64,000 nt of DNA, from positions 1,860,001 through 1,924,000 of the forward strand of contig NZ_CP114278.1 of NCBI RefSeq assembly GCF_027105095.1. Reading direction: 5' to 3'. The notes under the pieces are model-generated. The model made no database searches, had not been told where the DNA came from, and saw only the letters and a program-made list of their open reading frames with translations. Source of the DNA: Brevundimonas vesicularis. GTDB lineage: Bacteria; Pseudomonadota; Alphaproteobacteria; Caulobacterales; Caulobacteraceae. Made by a program: the position numbers and the translations under genes. Below are positions 1 to 7,584 of the stretch, piece after piece; the stretch's first letter is position 1; every line of letters starts with the position of its first letter.

Positions 1-677
1 TCGGCGTGTCGGAGGCGATGCGTGAACAATGGAGCCCAGTGCGGCCGATCGATCAGGTCATTCTGAACGGGATCGATCTGGACCGCTTTCCATGGCAGGC
101 ACGTCACGACGAACCTGGGCATTTGATCTGGTATGGGCGGATTGTGCCCGAGAAGGGTCTGCATCTGGCGCTGGACGCGGCGGCATTGGCGGGTATTCCG
201 CTGCGTTTCGCGGGTCCGATGCTAGATCAAGCCTATTTCGATGCCGAGATCGCTCCGAGGTTGACGCATAAGACCACCTATCTCGGTCACCTCGATCACG
301 AAGCGCTGTCGAAGGAGATCGGGCACGCGGCCGCCTTCGTCTGCACGCCGTGCTGGGACGAACCCTATGGACTGGTGGTGGCCGAAGCGCTGGCGTGCGG
401 GACGCCCGTCGCCGCTTTCGCGCGTGGCGCCATTCCCGAGATTCTAACCCCCGACTGCGGCGCCCTAGCGCGACCGGACGATGTGCAGGACCTGGCGTGC
501 GCAATCGCCCGTGCGGTCGGCCTGTCTCGGTCGGCCTGCCGCGCGCGCGCCGAGGCGGCCTGCGATGTGCGCCGGATGATCGCCGCCTATGAACGGCTCT
601 ATGGCGAGATGATCCAGGCAGCTGCGGCGGGCCAGATGCAGGCCAATGACGCGCTGGAAGATCGGTTGATCGCATGA
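1..677 (+). CDS. Glycosyltransferase family 4, C-terminal part (5' truncated by window)
   Basis: The reading frame is open to the left edge, so the N-terminal GT-B domain lies outside the window. The visible part has the GT4 donor-binding half: a strand followed by WYGRIVPEKG (about residue 42 from the first GTG at 6) and the E-x7-E motif in EPYGLVVAEALACGTP (about 118-133), which in this family contacts the nucleotide-sugar. It is expected to transfer a sugar from an NDP-sugar in the cytoplasm. Its stop overlaps the start of the next gene by four bases, so it belongs to the seven-gene glycan operon. The sugar and acceptor cannot be told from sequence. Confidence 0.85.
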   Translation, partial: GVSEAMREQWSPVRPIDQVILNGIDLDRFPWQARHDEPGHLIWYGRIVPEKGLHLALDAAALAGIPLRFAGPMLDQAYFDAEIAPRLTHKTTYLGHLDHEALSKEIGHAAAFVCTPCWDEPYGLVVAEALACGTPVAAFARGAIPEILTPDCGALARPDDVQDLACAIARAVGLSRSACRARAEAACDVRRMIAAYERLYGEMIQAAAAGQMQANDALEDRLIA

Positions 678-1627
678 AAGGCGAACCTGCCTTCTGCGTT
701 TGTGTGCCCGCGCGGAATGAGGAACGGCGTCTTCCCGTGCTGCTGGCCGCCCTGGCCGCGCAGGATCTTCCGGGCAGGATTTCGGTTGCGCTCTGCATCA
801 ATAACTCCACGGACGGTTCGCTTCCTCAAGCGCAGGCAGCGGCCGATCGGTGGAAGGATCGACTGGACATCGTCATCGATCTGCAGACCTTCCCAGAGCA
901 TCGCGCGCATGCCGGCGCAGCGCGGCGCGCGGTCATGTCCGCCGGTCTCGAGCGTCTCGGAGATCGATCCAATGGCGTTCTGATCTCGACGGATGCCGAC
1001 ACGCGACCGCCGCCGAACTGGCTGTCCGCCAATCTTGCAGCCATCGCAGCAGGAGCGGATCTGGTGGGCGGACGGCTGGAGCTGGATGAGGCGGAAGCGA
1101 TCTCCACGGATGTCGCGGCTCTGCGCCAGATGTGGGACGCCTACTGGCGCGAAGTTCGCGCGATCGAGGACGAGATCGACCCGTCGCCGCATGATCCGGC
1201 GCCTCGCCATGGCGATCACACCGGAGCCAGCCTTGCCATCACGGCGGTGGCCTATGTTTCAGCCGGCGGCGTGCCGGAACAGCCGACGGGCGAGGATCGG
1301 GCGCTTGTGATCGCCGCTCAAGCGCAGGGGGCCAGGCTTGTGCATCCCTTGGCGGTGTGGACGCGAGTCTCGGCACGCACCACGGGCCGCGCCGCCGGGG
1401 GGATGGCGGAGGATATGACCCGCTTGTTCGATCAGGCGCGGAACGGCGGTCCGATCATGGCGCCGGACTTTTCGCACTGGCGGCAGCGGGCGATGTGGCG
1501 CCGGGATCAGCGTCACGACGCGGCGAGCGCCAGGCGGCTGTCGGCATTGGAAACCCAGCTGCCCGCCATGCCGCTCGACATGGATTTACGACGTTGGGCC
1601 GACGGCATTGCGAGAGCCGCAGCGTGA
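674..1627 (+). CDS. Glycosyltransferase family 2 (GT-A)
   Basis: A 317-residue protein with a GT2 fold. The N-terminal strand reads VCVPARNEERRLP (about 9-21), a CINNSTDGS loop (41-49) binds the nucleotide, and the metal-binding DAD lies at about 107-109 (STDADT). No transmembrane segment is evident, so it probably works on the cytoplasmic face. The ATG overlaps the stop of the preceding glycosyltransferase (ATGA), which implies translational coupling. Donor and acceptor are unknown. Confidence 0.85.
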   Translation: MKGEPAFCVCVPARNEERRLPVLLAALAAQDLPGRISVALCINNSTDGSLPQAQAAADRWKDRLDIVIDLQTFPEHRAHAGAARRAVMSAGLERLGDRSNGVLISTDADTRPPPNWLSANLAAIAAGADLVGGRLELDEAEAISTDVAALRQMWDAYWREVRAIEDEIDPSPHDPAPRHGDHTGASLAITAVAYVSAGGVPEQPTGEDRALVIAAQAQGARLVHPLAVWTRVSARTTGRAAGGMAEDMTRLFDQARNGGPIMAPDFSHWRQRAMWRRDQRHDAASARRLSALETQLPAMPLDMDLRRWADGIARAAA

Positions 1628-2655
1628 GGGCTCCGATCGGATACTATGTCCATCACCAGGGCGACGGCCACCGCCAGCGCGCACTGGAAATCGCCGCCGC
1701 TGCGCCCGAGCGATTTGTCCTGCTTGGAACGGGACTGAAAGGGCGAACCGAAGACATCGCCTGCGTGGATCTGGAGGATGACAGGCCCCACGAGGGAGAC
1801 CTCTTCTCCGGCCGTGACGAGGCGCCTGTCCGGCCCGAGGCGCTGCATTACGCCCCCTATCACCATGCGGGCGTCCGGGCGCGAACCGCCCGGTTCGCCC
1901 AGTGGATCAGCGACGCCAAGCCGGCCTTGATGGTGATCGATGTGTCGGTCGAGATGGCGATGCTGGCCCGGCTGTGTGCGACGCCTGTGGTCTATGTCCG
2001 TCTCGCGGGGGATCGATCGGACCCGGCGCATCTGGACGCTTTCCGCGGCGCAGAAGTCTTGCTTGCGCCCTTCCATGAGCGGCTGGATGGAATGGGGGCC
2101 AGAGAGGTGCGCGACAAGACGCACTACTTCGCCCCCCGGCGCAATTCAGGCCCGAAGCGTGGATCAGGCATCCTGGTCGTTCATGGGCGGGGTGGCGATC
2201 CGTTGGATGGCGCCAAGCTGGTGGCGGCTGCAGAAGCTACGCCCGATCAAGTGTGGACCGGGGTCGGGCCGATCGAGCCGCCGCCGATCATGCCGCCGAA
2301 CCTGAAGCTGGCAGGCTGGATCGACGCTATCGGCGACGAGATCGAAAAGGCGGAGATCATCGTCGGAGGCGCGGGAGACGGCCTGCTGAACGCGGTGATT
2401 TCGGCCGACAAACCCTTTGTCTGTCTTCCCGAGCCTCGCGCCTATAATGAGCAGATGGCAAAGGCCGAACGGTTGGCGGCGCTAGGCGCTTCGATCGTCC
2501 TGGCGGAGTGGCCGCACGCGCAGGAATGGCCGAGCATCCTTAGGTCAGCACTCTCACTGTCGCCCGCTGATCGGCAGCAGATCAGCGGACAGGGACTTGG
2601 CGCCGCCGGACCCTGGCTTGTCGATCTCGCATCAGAGCTTGAGGCACGCCGATGA
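1624..2655 (+). CDS. MurG-like GT-B glycosyltransferase
   Basis: I place the start at the GTG at 1624, which overlaps the previous stop as GTGA, although the frame is open further upstream; this gives 343 residues. The N-terminus (APIGYYVHHQGDGHRQRALE) resembles the first strand and glycine-rich loop of MurG or UDP-GlcNAc transferases. The C-terminal half has a GWIDAIGDEIEKAEIIVGGAGDG-type segment (about 230-255) like the acceptor/donor cleft of glycosyltransferase family 28. It probably adds a hexose or hexosamine to a lipid- or sugar-linked acceptor at the inner membrane. Family membership is fairly clear; the substrate is not. Confidence 0.75.
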   Translation: MRAPIGYYVHHQGDGHRQRALEIAAAAPERFVLLGTGLKGRTEDIACVDLEDDRPHEGDLFSGRDEAPVRPEALHYAPYHHAGVRARTARFAQWISDAKPALMVIDVSVEMAMLARLCATPVVYVRLAGDRSDPAHLDAFRGAEVLLAPFHERLDGMGAREVRDKTHYFAPRRNSGPKRGSGILVVHGRGGDPLDGAKLVAAAEATPDQVWTGVGPIEPPPIMPPNLKLAGWIDAIGDEIEKAEIIVGGAGDGLLNAVISADKPFVCLPEPRAYNEQMAKAERLAALGASIVLAEWPHAQEWPSILRSALSLSPADRQQISGQGLGAAGPWLVDLASELEARR

Positions 2656-3752
2656 CAGTTATGGAAACACGGCCTACCGCGTCATCGCCTCTCGAACTTG
2701 AGGTTAGATTGGCGGCGCTAGGTGCGCGTTACGACGCTGCGCCGCGATATCCCGCCGACAGTCTGACGCTGCTCGCCTCGGAGGGTTGGGGTCGGCGGTT
2801 CGCTCCGGTCCAAAGCGGCGGAACGGCCTATGACGATCCAATCCATAAGGCCTTGGCCTTGATGGACGCCCTACGCAGTGTGGGACGGTCGGATCTCAGC
2901 GTCGGCCGACTGTTCGAAGGGCACGTCAACGCCCTGGCGCTGTTCGACTGGTATGCGGATCCGGCCCAGAAGGCTTGGCTCGGCAAGGTCCTTGCGCAGG
3001 GCGGCTGGTTCGGCGTCTGGGCGACGGAACCGCCGCCCGGCGTTCGTCTGGTCGGCGACCGGCTGCAGGGCACCAAGATGTTCGCGACCGGCGCAGGCGG
3101 TCTGGAATATGCGATCATCACCGCCCAGCCGGAACAGGGCGAACGCGAGTTGATCGTCGTGCCGGCGAACGCGCCCGAGAGGGCCGATCTGAGCGGCTGG
3201 CGCGTCCGCGGCATGCGCGCGACAACCAGCGGGCGCTATGAGGTGACCGGGTTGACGGTCAATATCGATCAGCGGCTCGGACGTCCCGGAGACTATGATC
3301 GCGAACCGCGTTTCACGGCCGGGGCGTGGCGGTTCACGGCGGTGCAGCAGGGCGGCGTCGAAGGCCTGGTCATGGCGATGCGCGACGCGCTGTCCGACGC
3401 CGCCCGCGCCGATCCCATCCAGCGCGCGCGCTTCGCCGATGCGGTCGTTGCGATGCGGACGGCCTGGCTCTGGGTCCGCGAAGCCGCGATCCGCGCGGCG
3501 TCCGAAGCGCCTGACGCCGAGGATTTCGCGCGCGCCACGCGCGGCGTCGTCGAACGGAGCGCCCTGGATGTCATGGAGTTGGCGGCGCGGTCGGTCGGGA
3601 CGCGCAGCGCCTTCGACGGCGAGCGCATCGACAAGATCACCCGTGATCTCAGCCTCTACCTTCGACAGGCCGGACCCGACTATGCAAAGGACCAGGCGGC
3701 CAAGACCTGGCTGGATCGCGATCTCTGGGGCGAGGGCGACGCCCTATGGTGA
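2652..3752 (+). CDS. Acyl-CoA dehydrogenase-like flavoprotein in a glycan operon
   Basis: A 366-residue protein of the acyl-CoA dehydrogenase superfamily. The middle domain has GVWATEPPPGVRL and GTKMFATGAGG (about 115-145), where FAD-contacting segments fall, and RGMRATTSGRYE (about 186-197) resembles the conserved LGMRG region. The C-terminal four-helix bundle follows. It is slightly short for the family (about 380). The ATG overlaps the MurG-like gene (ATGA) and the 3' end overlaps the deacetylase gene by 7 bases. Its place among sugar enzymes suggests oxidation of a glycan-linked or acyl group rather than beta-oxidation; that is inference. Confidence 0.8.
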   Translation: MTVMETRPTASSPLELEVRLAALGARYDAAPRYPADSLTLLASEGWGRRFAPVQSGGTAYDDPIHKALALMDALRSVGRSDLSVGRLFEGHVNALALFDWYADPAQKAWLGKVLAQGGWFGVWATEPPPGVRLVGDRLQGTKMFATGAGGLEYAIITAQPEQGERELIVVPANAPERADLSGWRVRGMRATTSGRYEVTGLTVNIDQRLGRPGDYDREPRFTAGAWRFTAVQQGGVEGLVMAMRDALSDAARADPIQRARFADAVVAMRTAWLWVREAAIRAASEAPDAEDFARATRGVVERSALDVMELAARSVGTRSAFDGERIDKITRDLSLYLRQAGPDYAKDQAAKTWLDRDLWGEGDALW

Positions 3753-4453
3753 GCGAGAAAACCGGCAGGCTGGCGACCCTGGCGCTGGAGCGTTCCCCCT
3801 GGCGATCCGCGCGGTGGCTGGTCATTGCCCCGCATGCCGACGACGAGACACTAGGCGCCGGAGCCTTGATCCACCAGGCGGCCAAGGCCGGCCGGTTGGC
3901 GGGAGTCGTGATCCTCACCGACGGCGCGGGTTCGCACGACCATCCGGACGCGACCTCCCGTGCGAGGCTTATCCGGACCCGACGCCTGGAGGCGGGGCGC
4001 GCCGTTCGACGGTTGGCGGGGGATGCGGCTATAGCGCCCGTGTTTCTGGATTGGCCTGATGCTCAGCCCGCTTCTCCTGGCAGCACGATATTCCAGGCGA
4101 CCGCGCGTCGTCTCGCCGCCCTGTGCCGTGATCGGCGCGTCGATGCGATCGCCGTCACTGGACCAGACGATCCCCATTGCGATCATCAGGCAGCGGCCCA
4201 GCTGGCGCGCCGCGCGGCCCGTATAGCCTGCCGGCCGGTCGCCGTGTTCGATTATGTCGTGTGGGGGGCGGCTCCGCCCGGGTCGAAACTGCGGATCACG
4301 ACGCGACCTCTAAGGGCCGGCCTCAGAGCGTACGCCTTATCGAGCCATCAAAGTCAGTTGACGCCGATGTTCGGCCAAGGGTTCCGGCTTGAGAAGGAGA
4401 GGGGGCTGCGCGCCGCCTCAGACACCCTTTATCGGCGCGACGCCTATGGCTGA
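3746..4453 (+). CDS. PIG-L family (LmbE-like) deacetylase
   Basis: A 235-residue Zn-dependent deacetylase of the PIG-L/LmbE family. The metal motif PHADDE is at residues 29-34 and the second histidine motif DDPHCDHQ at about 141-148. Family members remove the N-acetyl group from GlcNAc-type sugars carried on lipid or small-molecule acceptors (GlcNAc-PI, mycothiol and bacillithiol precursors). Here it sits directly before a NodS-like methyltransferase, so a free amine could be made and then methylated. The start overlaps the upstream gene by 7 bases. Confidence 0.88.
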   Translation: MVSEKTGRLATLALERSPWRSARWLVIAPHADDETLGAGALIHQAAKAGRLAGVVILTDGAGSHDHPDATSRARLIRTRRLEAGRAVRRLAGDAAIAPVFLDWPDAQPASPGSTIFQATARRLAALCRDRRVDAIAVTGPDDPHCDHQAAAQLARRAARIACRPVAVFDYVVWGAAPPGSKLRITTRPLRAGLRAYALSSHQSQLTPMFGQGFRLEKERGLRAASDTLYRRDAYG

Positions 4454-5027
4454 ACGCTCGCTTCCCGCCGCCTATTTCGAAGGCATCTTCGCCGGGGACG
4501 CCGATCCGTGGGGTCTGGCCTCCAGCCCCTATGAGGCGGCCAAGTTCGATCGCACCATCGCCGCCCTGTCGGTGCGGCGAGCGGCTTTTGCGCTCGAGGT
4601 CGGTTGTGCGGGCGGCGTCCTGACCGAGCGGCTGAGTGCCGTCTGCGATCATCTGTTGGCGATCGACGTTAGCCCGACCGCCCTGGGGCGAGCGCGCCAG
4701 CGTCTGTCGGGGCGGTCGAACGTCCGGTTCGAGGCTGCGGACTTCCCCCGGGAATGTCCGGCTGTTGATGGGCTGGATCTCGTCGTCCTGTCCGAGGTGG
4801 CCTATTATTGGAGCCAGGCCGATCTGGACTTTGCGACACAACGCATCGCCGATGGCCTGGTCGAGGGCGGACGCGTGCTTCTGGTGCACTGGACCGGCGA
4901 GACCGACTATCCCCAGACCGCCGACGACGCCGTGGAACGCCTCTGGCTTGGATTGTCGGCTGTCATGAAAGTGGATCTCGCCGAGCGGCATCCGAACTAT
5001 CGGCTGGATTTGTGGAGCCGTCGATGA
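4446..5027 (+). CDS. NodS-like SAM-dependent methyltransferase
   Basis: I choose the ATG at 4446, which overlaps the deacetylase stop by 8 bases, over an upstream ATG at 4389; this gives 193 residues. The Rossmann SAM-binding motif EVGCAGG is at 51-57, with an acidic strand end (LAIDVS) after it. The N-terminus has the DPWGLASSPYEAAKFDRT pattern typical of NodS, the Nod-factor N-methyltransferase. PIG-L and such methyltransferases are also known as single fused proteins, which supports consecutive steps. The probable target is an amino sugar; this is inference. Confidence 0.82.
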   Translation: MAERSLPAAYFEGIFAGDADPWGLASSPYEAAKFDRTIAALSVRRAAFALEVGCAGGVLTERLSAVCDHLLAIDVSPTALGRARQRLSGRSNVRFEAADFPRECPAVDGLDLVVLSEVAYYWSQADLDFATQRIADGLVEGGRVLLVHWTGETDYPQTADDAVERLWLGLSAVMKVDLAERHPNYRLDLWSRR

Positions 5028-5878
5028 CCACCCTGTCCGCGCTCACGCTGGTTCGTAACCGGCAAGCCCATCTGGACCGATTGGTTGAGGGATTGACGAT
5101 CAGCGCCTCGCCGCCAGACGAACTGATCGTCATCGACATGAGCGATGCGCCGGTGACGCTGCCGTCGGTGGATTTTCCGGTCCGCGTCGAACGTCTGGCG
5201 GGCGACGCCCTGCCTCTGGCCGCCGCCCGAAATCTGGCGGCCGCCTTGGCGTCAGGTGATAGCCTGCTTTTTCTGGATGTGGACTGCATCGTGTCGTCGG
5301 CAGTTTGCGGGCGGATGAAGGCTCTGCTCGCCGACAATGACGCCGTCGTCTGTCCAGAAGTGCTCTATCTCCCCGCCGGAGCCGTCCGGCCGGGCCCCCT
5401 GTCGGAAACTGATCTGAGAGCGGCCGGGCGCCCCCATCCCGTGCGCCCCTTTCCGCAGAAAGGCGAAAGCCTCGAGCGCAATCCCGGCCTGTTCTGGTCT
5501 TTGGCTTTCGCGCTCCGTCGCTCGACCTTCCATCGGATCGGCGGGTTCGACGAGACCTATGTCGGCTACGGCGCCGAAGACACGGACCTGGGGTTTCGCA
5601 TCGCGCGAGAGGGCCTGCCGCTGCTCTTCGCCGGCCGCGCGCCCGTCTTCCACCAACATCATGACGGCTATGATCCGCCCCTGCAGCATTTTCGCGCGCT
5701 GATCGCCAACGCCAAGCGCTTCCACGCCGCCTGGTCGATCTGGCCGATGGACGGTTGGCTGCGGGCGATGGCGGATCTCGGGCTTGTCGACTGGTCGTCG
5801 GATGGATTGACCATCCGCCGCGACCCTACGCCGGCTGAAATCGCCGCCGCACGAAAAGATCCTGCAAATCCCTTTTAG
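5024..5878 (+). CDS. Glycosyltransferase family 2 with C-terminal galactosyltransferase-like part
   Basis: The start is the ATG at 5024, overlapping the previous stop (ATGA), giving 284 residues. The GT-A core shows LTLVRNR at the N-terminus, an LFLDVDCI metal-binding motif (about 83-90), and the acceptor-side motif GGFDETYVGYGAEDTDLGFR (about 173-192) seen in GT2/GT27-like enzymes. No membrane spans are visible. It is the last gene of the cluster; the next gene is about 140 bases away on the other strand, and I see no strong hairpin terminator there. Confidence 0.85.
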   Translation: MTTLSALTLVRNRQAHLDRLVEGLTISASPPDELIVIDMSDAPVTLPSVDFPVRVERLAGDALPLAAARNLAAALASGDSLLFLDVDCIVSSAVCGRMKALLADNDAVVCPEVLYLPAGAVRPGPLSETDLRAAGRPHPVRPFPQKGESLERNPGLFWSLAFALRRSTFHRIGGFDETYVGYGAEDTDLGFRIAREGLPLLFAGRAPVFHQHHDGYDPPLQHFRALIANAKRFHAAWSIWPMDGWLRAMADLGLVDWSSDGLTIRRDPTPAEIAAARKDPANPF

Positions 5879-6017
5879 GATTGCCGTCTTTCAAAGCGCA
5901 GGCTCGCCGTACGTATGAAACTCAACGAGCCGACGCAGTTGAGTGTCCGTCTTCTCTAGTGAGGAAGGGATCTTGATCAGGCGACGACCACGCATTGGAC
6001 CGTTATTGCGTAGCTGG

Positions 6018-6221
6018 CTAGGTCGCTGAACTCGTGGATTTGACCGAAACGTGCGCTTCAACGCCGTCAGTCTTGCCGCTCAAACCCGGTACCTCATCGA
6101 GCTGGCGAAGGCTGGTGAAACGACCCCTTTCCTCACGATAACGAACGATTTCGAAGCCGTGGCCGCGCAACATCTCAATCCCGTCCAAAGCGTCGGCGCT
6201 GGCGATGTTCAGGTCGATCAT
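6018..6221 (-). CDS. Small helix-hairpin-helix (ComEA-like) protein
   Basis: A 67-residue protein. The N-terminal part (IDLNIASADALDGI ... VRYREERGRFTSLRQLDEVPGL) matches the HhH DNA-binding repeat of ComEA-type proteins, where NxAxxxxL and F.s...L..VpG are conserved. Unlike ComEA it has no signal peptide or membrane anchor, so it should be cytoplasmic. The ATG overlaps the stop of the gene before it (ATGA), making a three-gene unit with the DUF2171 gene. The function is unknown; DNA binding is inferred. Confidence 0.7.
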   Translation of the reverse strand: MIDLNIASADALDGIEMLRGHGFEIVRYREERGRFTSLRQLDEVPGLSGKTDGVEAHVSVKSTSSAT

Positions 6222-6427
6222 CTCTCTTCTCCCTCAGCTCTTCCCGCCGGCCGGTGTCCGAGGGCGAAGTCGATGGCTTCTATATCGACCTTCAGCTTCA
6301 CCAGATCACGGATGCGCTCGGGGTCGCCGGACGTCGCGGCGGCCACGGCGGTTGACCACACTTCGGTCGTCAGCTGCTCGCGGATGGCCAGAAGCTGTGC
6401 GGCGACGGCATCGTTATCCTGAATCAT
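6218..6427 (-). CDS. Small hypothetical protein
   Basis: A 69-residue acidic, mainly helical protein that I do not recognise. It lies 5 bases after the DUF2171 gene and overlaps the HhH gene by four bases, so it is probably translated in that unit. No cysteine pair, signal peptide or membrane segment is visible. The arrangement is the main reason to accept it as a gene. Confidence 0.55.
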   Translation of the reverse strand: MIQDNDAVAAQLLAIREQLTTEVWSTAVAAATSGDPERIRDLVKLKVDIEAIDFALGHRPAGRAEGEER

Positions 6428-6432
6428 CGACT

Positions 6433-6696
6433 CTATTTAAGGTCGGCGATCGCCTCGCCGGCCTCTTCTTCCTCGAGCAGAGCGGCGTTGTCGGCGTTTG
6501 CGGAAAGGCGCACCTGATTGCCCTCGACCTCGGCGACAAGGCCGCCTGAAAGGTAATGATGGTGATCGCTGTGCGATCCGCTGTCGGCTTTGGTGAGCTT
6601 GATGCGATCACCTTCGACCTTATCGACGGTGCCGAGATGGACGCCGTCGGCGCCGATCACTTCCATATGTTCTTTGATGTTCGAGAGGTCGGTCAT
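6433..6696 (-). CDS. DUF2171 family protein
   Basis: An 87-residue protein with the DUF2171 pattern: IKEHMEVIGADGVHLGTVDKVEGDRIKLTK at the N-terminus, an SHSDHHHYL histidine cluster (about 41-49) and VEGNQVRLSANAD near the C-terminus. The fold is predicted to be PRC-barrel-like. Genes of this family are common in alphaproteobacteria and often sit near stress genes; no reaction is known. A GGAGAT ribosome-binding site lies a few bases before the ATG. It is the first gene of a three-gene unit. Confidence 0.85.
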   Translation of the reverse strand: MTDLSNIKEHMEVIGADGVHLGTVDKVEGDRIKLTKADSGSHSDHHHYLSGGLVAEVEGNQVRLSANADNAALLEEEEAGEAIADLK

Positions 6697-6825
6697 GCTG
6701 GATCTCCGTTTACCTACGCCATTAACGAGGCGCGACGCGCGGCGTTCCAGAGACGAAAGTGGCGTAGCGGCTAGTCAGGCCTCGGTACGTGCGTCTGCGC
6801 TGGGCGCTGAGCGCTGGCGACAGGC

Positions 6826-7584
6826 TCACCGATAAGACCGGCGGCTCGCCCGCACCATTTCCTCCACCCAGTTGATCAACAGAGTGGCGTAAAGTCGCTG
6901 ATGAGCGGGATCGCGCATCGCATGGGTCGCCTCGGCGATGATCCTGTGGCTGAAGGAGTTCGCCTCCTTGAAGGCGGCCTGATAGGAGGCGATTACTTCT
7001 GGCGGAATGCGATCGTCCTTGCCCGACTGCACGATGAGGACGTCGCCCTCGAACGCGGCGCAGGCCGAGAGCGCCTTGTCTTCCTGCGGCGTTCGCAGTT
7101 GTTGTCGATAGGTGCGCACCGCGTCCTTATCGAGCTTGGCCTTGGGGACGTCCCAGTGCGCGTCTGGATAAAGCGCCGGCACGCGCAGCGCCAACCAGCG
7201 CACGTCACGGATGCTCGTCAGCAGAGCCGACAAATAGCCTCCGTAGCTTGTGCCGATCACGCCGATCGCGCCGGGATCGATCAGCGGCTGGGACGCCAAA
7301 TAGTCATAGGCCGCGGTGACGTCGTCCAGGCCATTCTGCCGGGTGACCTCGTCTCGGCTCGCATCGCTTTCGGCATGGCCTCGAAGGTCGAAGGTGAAAC
7401 AGATGCAGCCCAGTCGAGCGAGATCCTCGGCCAGGCCCAGATCCTCTTCCTGATCGCCGCCCCAGCCGTGGACAAACAGAAAGCCCGGCACGGGGGCTTC
7501 CGGCGTCAGAAGCGTGCCGGTCAGCTTCTGTCCGTCGACAGACAGTCGCACCCGCCCTTCCTCGACGTCGTCAGGTTCAATCAC
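6826..7584 (-). CDS. Alpha/beta hydrolase (dienelactone hydrolase/S9-like)
   Basis: A 252-residue alpha/beta hydrolase. The oxyanion region is FVHGWGGDQEEDL (about 37-50), the nucleophile elbow GTSYGG carries the predicted Ser (about 110-115), the acid is in QSGKDDRIPPE (about 190-200), and the histidine is in EATHAMRD. The start is a GTG overlapping the DUF3182 stop (GTGA), so both are one operon. The short N-terminal strand region with a 'SVDGQKLTGTLLTP' start resembles esterase/acyl-peptidase-like hydrolases. The natural substrate is unknown. Confidence 0.85.
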   Translation of the reverse strand: MIEPDDVEEGRVRLSVDGQKLTGTLLTPEAPVPGFLFVHGWGGDQEEDLGLAEDLARLGCICFTFDLRGHAESDASRDEVTRQNGLDDVTAAYDYLASQPLIDPGAIGVIGTSYGGYLSALLTSIRDVRWLALRVPALYPDAHWDVPKAKLDKDAVRTYRQQLRTPQEDKALSACAAFEGDVLIVQSGKDDRIPPEVIASYQAAFKEANSFSHRIIAEATHAMRDPAHQRLYATLLINWVEEMVRASRRSYR

